Shown here piece after piece: positions 54,641 through 64,000 of a DNA stretch of 64,000 nucleotides. The DNA comes from Zanthoxylum bungeanum (taxonomy: Eukaryota > Streptophyta > Magnoliopsida > Sapindales > Rutaceae). The first letter of the stretch is position 1, and each line of letters opens with the position of its first letter. A program made the translations under genes and the position numbers. Location of the stretch: NCBI GenBank assembly GCA_019454045.1, contig SKCR01017730.1, positions 114,292-178,291 on the forward strand. Direction: 5' to 3'. The notes beneath the pieces were generated by a model that had not been told where the DNA came from, searched no databases, and was given only the letters and a program-made list of their open reading frames with translations.

Positions 54641-56720
54641 CTTTTGTCTCACCCTAGTATATACTATATATGGGGCATGACCGGTAGAAGACAAATCACT
54701 ATCCCTTAAGCCTCAGACATGCAAGTACAGATAATGTAATGCAGTATGAGACAAATCTTATATACAAAAATGAACTTACACATTTTGTCCATATCTTTTT
54801 TATCAAACATTTATCAAAATCATATATACATATCATCCACATGTTTCTATACTTTATATATATATAAAATTTCTTATGTTCATGTCATATCTACATGCAC
54901 CATGATATTCCTACTAACTCTATTCCACGGTCCCGTGACCTTCAACATACACAAAAATGTGTGGACCCATATCATGTCTAACTCTATGATTGACACTCAT
55001 CTTATTAGAAATTAAAAACAGAAATCAAAATCTTATATCATACTTTTTAGATAAACTCGTCAAAAACCAACATGCATCCATTGCCTAAGTCGCACGAAAA
55101 GACTGGACAATATTCGAACAAGACCATGTCGATAGAGGGTAATGGGCCAACTATTTTCTCATGGTCAAGACCCCAGAACAGGCGCCACAGAGGATTAAAA
55201 ATAATAAAAACATCATACAAGCACCGTGAAAAATCACACATCATATCACATACAATCAGAATCAGAATTATCCGAATCTTTTGCTTTCAAAATACTTTAT
55301 AAACATAAACGAAATATCAGAAAAAAAAAATATAGATAAGAAGTAACATGAAATCATGATATCGAAATATCAAATCATAAATCAAAATATCATAAATATC
55401 AAAACAGAGATATCCACTTACAGATTTTGGTAGTTGACTTGGAATCTGTTAGACTAATTATCGTAGAATAGTTCCCGTATATTAAGTAGATCATGGACTA
55501 AAATCAATCAAAATGGTTTCTCTCTATATCGAAATCATCATTATAACTAATCACAATATCTGTAAAGCCATTCAAACATGAAGCTATTACCAAATCAAAC
55601 ATCAAGCCTAATACATAGAATTCAGCCATATTTTTTTTTTCTTTTTGAAAATTTAAGACATAAAAATATATCTAAAATCTTATCTTGAATATCACAATAC
55701 CCATATTTGATAGTGTCGACTCAGCCATACTTAGTTTCCTACCAAATTGAAAATTTCTTTCAATATTAATACACAATCCACAATTTGCATCACATACTCT
55801 TGATTACAATATTCTCAAATCAAAAAAAATTCAAGCTTCCCTCCTTCCCCCTTAGTTTCGGCCAGTTCAAGAATTTCCCATTTGCAAAGTTTCAACTTTT
55901 TTTTTTTTTTTTTTTTTTTGGAAATGATGGAAACCCCGCCACCAAACCACCCATTCTGGGTCGCGGCGCAGGTAAAACCACCGGCTGTCCCAGACTCTTA
56001 CAAGAAGTGCACCCCCTGGATTCGAACCCAGAACCTCAAGGTGAGATCCTGGACCCTATACCACAAACCCAGAACTTTCTAATGATTTACATGCTTAACT
56101 CTTACTATTTTATCATACAAAACATTCAATTTAAGCCTAGAGTTTCATAATTTCAAAATTGGGAGAAATGAAATCATGCTGTTAGGAACTTATATTAAGC
56201 TTGAGATTTGCTTGAGAAATCACCGTTTGCAGATCTTGTTTTAGGCATGATTGAAGAAGAAAAAATTGTAGATATTATGTTTTGAAAAATCGTGAGGAGG
56301 AATGAAGGAAAAACGAGAATAATGTCTATTTTATATACAAAAGAGGTAGATTTTTACAAATAAAATATTGATTTTTATAAAGCACATGTTAAATAAGGAA
56401 AAATCATAATAGTGTAAAGCTTCCAGCAAAACACACATATTTGACTAGGTTATGTTCTGAAATTGGAAAAATATTCAACACAAAAGTTGTAGATCTCGGT
56501 TTACCTTTCCGACCATATAAAGATCACTGAAATCAGACAACGGTAGCCCAAGTTATGGTCAAAATACTAAAAGCTGTCCGGTACGTGATAGAAAAATAAT
56601 TGCACACCAGAATTGCAAATGAAAAATAATTGCGACGCGCCGTAAACTAGTTTAGGATCCATAAAAATTAAGATAATTTAAGACCGACCCTATAATTACA
56701 TGAATAACGTGATACGATAA
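54641..56720. mobile_element. Decayed repeat region, probably an old LTR
   Basis: No coding domain is seen. The stretch at about 56440-56600 (CAAAAGTTGTAGATCTCGG, GTAGCCCAAGTTATGGTCAAAAT, CTGTCCGG) has wording I associate with large gypsy LTRs of the Tekay/Del type. A start such as TGTCTCACCC near 54647 is possible, but matching ends and a target duplication were not found. A SINE is inserted at 55897-56068. Confidence 0.35.
55890..56075 (-). mobile_element. SINE copy 6
   Basis: Poly-T of 23 bases (55897-55919) then GAAATGATGGAAACCCCGCC. Like copy 2 it has ACCGGCTGTCCCAGACTCTTA and a perfect reversed B box GGATTCGAACC (56018-56028), and it ends near CCCTATACCACAAA. The intact B box and long tail make it one of the younger copies. 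Confidence 0.85.
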
Positions 56721-56829
56721 TTGCTTTTCCATTCAGCTAGCACAAAAAAGAATCGGTTATCATTTTATTGATATTAATTAATTTGTCAATAAAAAAAATA
56801 CAATGCAAGTGATGATATGCAAAATTTCA

Positions 56830-58954
56830 TCACATTTTGACGAGATCATTTAAGCTATAAGGAACACATAAAGATGCATTATTGATACAACCAGATGCTA
56901 AAATTGAATACACAGCCTCTGAAGGATGATAGCCGTCCCAAAAATAGTGTTTATTTGTTTCATCGCATGGCCTGAGATATGGAATGCACCCTGAAGTCCC
57001 ATTAAAAAATGTTCTACAACATGGATTGCTTGCATCCTCTAAACCTGCATGCAAAATTTTTAGATCTTAGTATCGAAAATGAATAAATTTTAGGAACTTG
57101 TGGGTTCGCAATCAGTCGAGCGGGATTGAGATCGGTAGACTATATAATTAGGATGAGAGTTATCTCAAATTATGTATTGACGAGTTCGAGATTCAAGATT
57201 TTTTAAGCAAAAATAAGGTCTGATTATGTGTTTGGGACAAAAAAATGTCTTGAATATTATATCAACTGGGATTTGAGATTTTTTAGGTAAAAAATTGGGT
57301 CTGATCAAAGATTAAAATTATCTTAACTGCCGTATCGAATGGTATAAGATCCCAAATCTCGGGATTTTCTACCATTTGCCGCTTGAGAAAAAAAATATCA
57401 AAATAAAAACTTACCATACTTAGAAGGATTTATAGCTGCATCATAAGCTACATCATGAACATGACCATAAATAAAGTTGGAACCGTTGAGACTGGATGTC
57501 AAGTTTTGTAACATTGAAGGAACGATGTTGTTGAAATAAGACACAATCTGGTTTATGTCTTCAACACATTGTCCTGTGTGTTTATTTCTCCCAGTAATCG
57601 ACGGCATGCACCCAATCGGACCGAGCTCGAACATCACTATCTTCCTAGCTCCCGAGGTATATAGCCTCTGCAGATACATCAATAATCAAGATTAGCAACA
57701 ACAACAAAAAACTTCGAGTCCGTTTGACAGTCTTTAAAATCATATTAAAATTTTATTTGAAATCTCTTGATAATATTTTAAGACGTTAATCAAGTAACGC
57801 TAATTAAGTATCACTCTCAAAACCGACCCTATAATAACTCACAGTCAAATATGCACACACATATATATACATACGTATGTACGTGACGCTAATTAAGTAG
57901 CACTCCCAAAACTAACCGTTATTCACAGTCATATACACACACACCAAAAAATTTACCTCGAGCTGTTGGGACAGCTTATCTGCTAGGAGTTGAGCAAATT
58001 GTTGAGGATTGTAACGTTTGCTTGAATCGTATAACAAGGTGTCAAGATAATTGTTTATGTAGTCGTTGCTGCCTACGGATATTATGAATATTGACTTTGA
58101 AAAATAATTTGAAAGCTCTTGTGAGGTTTTAAAATATTTTTGCTGCAGTGACTTGACGGTACTGTCTTGGAAAAATCCACTTGCTCTTCAATATTCAAGC
58201 ATTTGCCCTGGAAACAAGATATAAATCAATTAGTGCAAGAATCATAGAACCTAAAGTGGGATTGATTAATTAATTGCCTTTCTCATAAATCATCAGTTAA
58301 TAAAAATATAGATCGTCATTAAATTCATAGGAGTATTTATCCGCTTTAGGAACTCTAAAGGTTGTTACTATAGAGAGTCAATTCATGCGAGATTGTGATT
58401 GTGGGAATGCATAATATCTTGGCACTCGGAAAGCCATGAGGCCAACACATCCCGTGTGGATAGACTTTTTATGGAGACAAACCGTGCAACGTGCAAGATC
58501 ATATAGATTATTATATCTTCCAAATCAGATAAATGTGTCTCGTGAGCATAAATACGCTTTCATAATACCTATAAGAAAGGGATGGTAATTAAATGTCATG
58601 ATATAATTTTCGTTGGTTAATTGATGCCATTTTTTTTTTGTTATGGTTCAAATAAAGGAATAGTATTAATTTGAAATGGGGGAAAATGGAGGAATGACAC
58701 TAGATGCTTATTATTTCTCATTTGCCATAACAGTCTTTAATGTTTCTCACGTTACCAGTAAGATCCTTAATTTATTTATGTTAGAATATATTAACGTATA
58801 TCTTTAACACACTCGTTAATTAAGAGAAGAAAAAAATTGTATTTTTTAAGAGGTTGATAAAATATTAAAATCATAAGTTTTATTTTTGAGCAATGATATG
58901 AAGATTAAACAATGATAAAATATAGACAAAATCTTTATCAAAAGATTGATATTA

Positions 58955-59001
<47 letters not shown>

Positions 59002-60237
59002 TATTTTTTATCTTTTTTTTTTTTATTTATAAGCTGTTATTTTGATAATAATTTTATCTTAAAAATTATATATAAGCTATAAAGAGAAGAAAAAATTAAT
59101 TAGGTATAAATAAATACTTACCAAGGTGCTTCCAGTTTCAGGGAGAATACCGCATGAGCCAGATGCATAATTCAACCCAGTGAGTGGCAGCGAGTCACGC
59201 TTAAAGCTCACATATGGTGGTGAATATGGCAGTCCAAGAAATTCAGCTGAAATTATTATTTATTATTATCATCATACATAAATAAGCAAAAGTTGTTTAA
59301 GGGCAGTCATTATATCCTCGGAGTCGAATATTATTTTTATATTTTAAGGCATATAATATAATCTTATAGTAAAAATATTTTGTGCCCCTTAGCCATTAGT
59401 TATTTAAGGAATATAATATTAAAAAAATGTGGGCCATAAGCGGGCTATTCTCTCGCACATGCTTAGGGTCGGCCCTATTTTGTTTATGTTTTAAAACCCA
59501 TCAAAATCCCTTAAAAAATATCGTACTCAATATACAATGCTTCTTCTATAAAGAAGGGTATAGAGAAGTTCATGATGTACGTAATCTTACTATTGTTTTT
59601 TTAGAAATACTATTTTTAGGGTTTAAACATGTGACCAAGCGAATAGTAAATTAACACTTGATAAAAAGTGGCATCGGGACAATCCACACAGACGGTTAAT
59701 TGGGTATCAAATATAAGAAAAGTTCATACCCAATCTATTAAGGAAGCCAAAAAATTCTTTTTTCCCTTGATAGAGGGTTACATCATTGATCATCTATGGC
59801 TCCCGAAAACTTAGGACTGTCCCTACACTTGATTATCGTGTTAGAAACTACGTTAAACATCAGGGATTCATGTGAGTTGTTTTAAAACATGAATGAATAA
59901 TATTGGTCATTTCTCCATTAGTTCATATTGAAGAAGAAAGAAAATGAATATATAATAGTAATTTAATTTCATGCAAAAGGTAAACCAAATGAAACATACC
60001 TATAAAATCTGCAACAGTTTTACCATTTGTGAATCTGCCAGTGCTTTTATTGACAAAATTAAAACCATATGGCAAGAAATTTGCCCTGGCAACTGTAGGC
60101 AATAAATTGTTATTGCCACTGTCTAATAATGAATCCCCAAAAACATACAGAGCTGGTGCAAGTTGAGTTGCACTGCTAATAAACGGCAGAAAAAATAATG
60201 AAAATATCACAGAGCTTTTGCTGAAAATGGGGATCAT
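56830..60237 (-). pseudogene. GDSL esterase/lipase, five exons, one-base frameshift
   Basis: Exons: 60237-60000, 59246-59122, 58207-57957, 57667-57415 and 57044-56830, all with GT-AG ends. Signature blocks: signal peptide (residues 1-23), block [14 protein letters not shown] with the catalytic Ser, [11 protein letters not shown], oxyanion-hole Gly (NYASGSCGIL), block III VGSNDYINNYL, and block V DGYHPSEAV with the catalytic Asp/His. The corrected length would be about 360 aa, typical for this secreted lipase family. Exon 3 is 251 nt where the flanking phases require 252; the missing base is in a T run near 58165 (VDF then QDSTV), after which the frame is wrong. Either a recent pseudogene or a homopolymer sequencing error; everything else is intact. 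Confidence 0.85.
58951..59003. repeat. (TTA)n microsatellite in GDSL intron 2
   Basis: About 16 ATT/TTA units with one G interruption. Confidence 0.9.
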
Positions 60238-60262
60238 GTTTTTGCTGTTTGGCAAGGAAGAA

Positions 60263-60413
60263 AATTAAATTAAAATTAAAATTATGAGAGAAAATTTTAT
60301 GTAACGTAATGAATGAAGGGCTAGCTGTGGAAAATGATGGCCATAATATATATATTTATAGGAGTTGAGGGGGTGAAAATAACGCATGATTTATTAAAAT
60401 GATAAATGCCAAC
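60263..60413 (-). repeat. GDSL promoter/5' leader, copy P1
   Basis: Nearly identical to 62364-62519. Includes the TATA box and most of the 5' leader of the GDSL gene. Confidence 0.88.
60353..60360 (-). promoter_or_regulatory. TATA box of the GDSL gene
   Basis: TATAAATA on the minus strand, 117 bp upstream of the ATG, within a sequence that is duplicated at 62364-62519. Confidence 0.6.
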
Positions 60414-61678
60414 ATTTATTTTTTTTTCCAAGAGCTTTGACTGTTATTGACTGTTATTAAAATGATAAATGCCAACATTGACTGTTATTAATTTATGGTC
60501 TATTTCCTATGCCTTTATTTATTTTCACTTTTTTTTTGGGAGCTTGATATATGGATTCTTCATCAATCCAGCCTTTTTCCTGGTGTGAAATTTATTTTAA
60601 CCAAAAATTCTATCATAGACGATATCGGCAACATTTATATTTTAACTTTAAGAATTATTTATTATATTTTATCATTTGTAATATCATTCCAAACATATTT
60701 GATTACTTAATATTATATGAAGGAAAAAATTAATCATTATCAGATTGTGATAAGATAGTTTAATTATTATTATTTTTTTAAGGATTTTAAAAGTAGTATT
60801 AAAAATATATGAAATTTTATTTTTTAGGAGAATGAAGAGTTTCTTTTTGGAGTTTTGACTATTAAGTTCAATTTATTGACTCTTTGGAGTTAGATAATAA
60901 TTTTTTTTTTTTAAGTTCCTTAGTTATTGTATTGAGATTTGTAATTAAATAAGATGATTTCTTGTTTTTGAATCTTCATATGGAGTATTACTTTTGTTGA
61001 TTTGTATATTTTTGGAAGATGTGAGGAATGAAGAATTGAGAAAGAATATAAATATTCAAATAACATCTTGTTTTTATTGGTTTCAAAAATCAGGACATAT
61101 GCGATCGGTTGAGCCCTCTAAATTTTATTCAAAATTAGGATTTGTCGAATGCATAGAAATTATAATTTTAATAGATTAATGTCTTATTATATTCTTTTAT
61201 ATTTTATCAATAAGAACCATATTTTAAGAACTCGCATAAGATCCAATAAAATTTAAAACCTCTGACCATGTCATCTATATAATAACTCAACTATAACATG
61301 GCACACGAGCTAAATAGTTAAAACACAACTAAATAAATTGTAGTTATCTTTAATCTAATTTCAGTAGTACCACATTACTCATTACCCATATAATAATGAT
61401 ACCAAAAAATTACTCGATTTTAACACCCGAAATAAAATAGGATATTAAAAAATTATCAGGGATTTTAGTGGTAAATACAAATATAATTTCAAGACGGATT
61501 AAGTATCATTCTCGTTTAAAAAATAAGAACTCAAAGTGATTTGATTCCTTTCGAAAAAAGTAATATTATATTTACAATAATATTTAAAAATGATGTGTCA
61601 CAAATTAAAACCTTCATGTGTTAAATATTTTTAACTTTACTTTCATTAAGTTGATTTTATACCACCTAGCACAAAATT
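60414..61678. other. AT-rich spacer between duplicated segments
   Basis: No gene. Contains a further short copy of AAAATGATAAATGCCAACATT (60390 and 60460). Open frames here are short and unlike any family I know. Confidence 0.45.
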
Positions 61679-62362
61679 ATAAGTCATAATGACATTAAAA
61701 ATGAAATCAATTGGATGTTTCAAAAAAAATTTATTCCCTTTAATAAGAAGAGAGAGAGATTCTAAGAGTTTAGAAAAACAATTTTCAAATTCATTTTAGT
61801 TTGATATTAAACCAAAATCGAACCAAATCAAACATATCGATCGGTTTTCAAAAAATAGAACCAAATAAAATTGATCAAATTGATTTAATTTAATTTTGAG
61901 TAATTTTAACCCCAAGTTGCTTGTTTCATATTCCTGAAAGCTTTTTGATATTGTTTTTCCCCCTTGTTATTTAAGGGTATAACCATAACTATATCTCCTT
62001 GAATTTTAGTTTTTCCCCCTCTTAATGAAAAAATAAATCCTCATTCTTGTGAAGTTTGCCCGTATAATTATATGAAAGTTGAACTTTAAAATAATTTTAT
62101 GGTAAAAAAAACAAAATATATAACTTTAATATATAGTTTAGTCTTACGGCATCCCAATTCTTTCCCCATACGTGTGAGCAAGAGGGTTTGATTTCCCGAT
62201 CTCTTGTTTCAACACAAGAGATTTTACCAACTCAACTAAATGACACATAAAAATTATTTTTAAAGTATAAATGGGAGCATCTAATGTTTTCACAGAAACA
62301 AAAAATAATGCAACAAGATCAACACAAGGTGAGATATAACTTGAACTATTTTTTTTTTTTTT
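61679..62362. repeat. Segmental duplication, copy A
   Basis: About 680 bp from ATAAGTCATAATGACATTAA to AAGGTGAGAT...TTGAACTATTTTT, repeated as copy B at 62540-63218. By eye roughly 90% identical with several small indels. No coding capacity. Confidence 0.88.
62150..62250 (-). repeat. tRNA-like tract inside copy A (possible SINE head)
   Basis: Reversed, it reads GTCATTTAGTTGAGTTGGTAAAATC (A-box-like) then GGGAAATCAAACCC (B-box-like). A second copy is in copy B (about 63010-63110). It does not match the six-copy SINE family above. Confidence 0.35.
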
Positions 62363-62363
62363 A

Positions 62364-62519
62364 AATTAGATTAAAATTAAAATTATGAGAGAAAATTTTA
62401 TGTAACGTAATGAATGAATGAAGGGCTAGCTGTGGAAAATGATGGCCATAAAATAATATATTTATAGGAGTTGAGGGGGTGAAAATAACGCATGATTTAT
62501 TAAAATGATAAATGCCAAC
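62364..62519 (-). repeat. Orphan copy of the GDSL promoter/leader (P2)
   Basis: Repeats P1, including TATAAATA (reverse of ATATTTATAGG near 62458-62467) and the ATGAATGAAGGGCTAGCTG leader. It has one extra GAAT unit and no coding exon next to it. Confidence 0.88.
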
Positions 62520-62539
62520 GTTTGTTATTTTTTCAAATG

Positions 62540-63218
62540 ATAAGTCATAATGACATTAAAAAAAAATGAAATCAATTGATGTTCAAAACTTTTTATTCCT
62601 TTAATAAGAAGAGAGAGAATTCTAAGAGTTTGAAAAACAACTTTCAATTCATTTTAGTTTGATATTAAACCAAAATCAAACCAAATCAAACCTATCGATC
62701 GGTTTTTCAAAAAATAGAACCAAAGAAAATTTATTTATTTAAAAAAAATTGATAAAATTGATTTTAATTTAATTTTGAGTAATTTTAACCCCCAAGTTGC
62801 TTGTTTCATATTCCTGAAAGCTTTTTGATTTTGTTTTTTTCCCCTTGTTATTTAGGGTATAACCATAACTATATCTCCTTGAATTTTTGTTTTTTTTCCC
62901 TCTTAATTAAAAAATAAATCCTCATTCTTGTGAAGTTTGCCCTATAATTATATGAAAGCTGAACTTTAAAATAATTTTATGGTAAAAAAAAAAACAAATA
63001 TATAACTTTTCTTACGGCATCGCAATTCTTTCCCCACGTGTGAGCAAGGGGTTTGATTTCCCGATCACATGTTTAACACAAGAGATTTTACCAACCAACT
63101 AAATGACATATAAAGATTATTTTTAAAAGTATAAATGAAGCATCTAATGTTTTCACGGAAACAAAAAATAATGCAACAAGATCAACACAAGGTGAGATAA
63201 ATTTGAACTATTTTTTTT
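62540..63218. repeat. Segmental duplication, copy B
   Basis: Partner of copy A, in the same orientation. Confidence 0.88.
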
Positions 63219-64000
63219 ATATTATAAAATGATGGATAAATCCAAATATAATTTTAATCTATTATCTTTCCAAAGATCGAATCTAGGCAAAATGCATTTA
63301 TTTTTGCCAATCAAACTATGCCTCTGGATGCAAACTTAACCTAAAATTGTCTTATCTATCATTTGTATTTCTAAATTGTCAACAAAATAAGAAGGAAAAA
63401 AAGAAGAAGCAATGAACAAGTGATTAATTTATCTAAATATTCTTTCTAAGAAATATGAAGTAATTAAGTCCATCATTATTCTTTTTTGTTTTGTTTTTTT
63501 TTTTTAATTTTCCAACGAACAAAAATGAATAGAAGAAGAATAACACATCTAAAGGATATGCAATTGTTGTAAACAACAATACAAAATTTTCATTTATTTA
63601 AAATAAACCTCAAACTCTTTGTTAAAATGAGGTGATACAAAAAGTCAATACAAAATTATATAATTTCAGTTTTCAATAGAACTTTGGACAAAATAATGAA
63701 GTGATACGAAATGTCACAAATATAAGGGATGATTGGTTGTCATCACTCGTTACGTTGTACTTTAAAAAAGATTTTTTTTTTAAGGGATGATAATTAGAAA
63801 GTTTCCGTTTCGATTGAGTATGAGATCTAATATGTCTTGAATCCTGATTATATTTTTGAATAGGGACGAAAAATCATGTCAAAATGAGATTCTAGACTTG
63901 TTAAATTAAAATTCAGATTTCAAGAATTTTTATTGGGATGATTTTTTTATCTTGAATATCGATCAAATTCGAAATTTTCTACCAAATCCTATAATTTTAT
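63219..64000. other. AT-rich intergenic DNA at the window end
   Basis: No gene or transposon ends recognised. Confidence 0.45.

Noticed and set aside
1..64000. CRISPR arrays, operons, origins or integrated phage
   Set aside because: The content is plainly plant nuclear; no regularly spaced direct repeats with unique spacers and no prokaryotic genes were seen.
1..64000. Canonical tRNA or rRNA genes
   Set aside because: Only SINE-type tRNA-like boxes were found; no complete cloverleaf with intact arms was recognised by eye. A tRNAscan run would settle this.

Overview
This window is nuclear DNA from a flowering plant, almost certainly a eudicot. It holds widely spaced, intron-containing genes with GT-AG introns and plant-specific families (a PPR RNA-editing factor, a WIT nuclear-envelope protein, a plant-type AP-4 epsilon, GDSL lipases). 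The intergenic DNA is AT-rich and full of LTR retrotransposons, a LINE, SINEs and MITEs. Nothing bacterial, phage-like, plasmid-like or CRISPR-like is present. All exon models were drawn by eye from reading frame, protein-family similarity and splice-site consensus. They have not been tested against transcripts.

Left end (1-8.2 kb): the 3' end of a plus-strand chromovirus-type Ty3/gypsy element appears to sit inside the integrase of a degraded minus-strand Ty3/gypsy element (722-5626). That element lies beside the last visible exon of a DCP5/LSM14-like mRNA-decapping gene (8209-6025, minus), apparently in its third intron. Exon 3 of that gene also carries a 7-bp tandem duplication that breaks the frame, so this copy is probably a pseudogene.

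Gene-rich core (9.7-32 kb): AP-4 complex subunit epsilon (9727-16477, plus, 11 coding exons); an intronless PPR protein resembling MEF13 (17849-20473, plus); a tail-anchored coiled-coil WIT protein (25094-21704, minus, 4 coding exons); a 3' pseudogene fragment of an AVT6-type amino-acid transporter (27321-28313, plus); and an ABHD17-like alpha/beta hydrolase with a decapeptide-repeat tail (31831-29061, minus, 5 exons).

Repeat-rich middle (32-51 kb): MITEs, SINE copies, a 790-bp solo LTR with a perfect target-site duplication, and an 8.65-kb CRM-like Ty3/gypsy element (38309-46958). The RNase H region of that element is split by a 2.4-kb solo LTR of probable Tat/Ogre type. Next comes an internally deleted LINE that keeps only the start of ORF1 and the end of ORF2 (about 47.2-48.6 kb).

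Right end (51-64 kb): an intact F-box gene (51779-53074, plus), a decayed repeat region, a five-exon GDSL esterase/lipase gene with a one-base frameshift in exon 3 (60237-56830, minus), and a duplicated tract in which the lipase promoter/5' leader occurs a second time about 2.1 kb upstream.

The host genes are unrelated housekeeping functions (vesicle sorting, organelle RNA editing, nuclear positioning, depalmitoylation-like hydrolysis, ubiquitin ligation) and do not form a pathway. I found no convincing new biological system. The most interesting signals are a duplicated, in-frame splice donor in AP4E, the internally deleted LINE, the decapeptide tail, the duplicated lipase promoter, a SINE family with at least six copies, and the nested retroelements.
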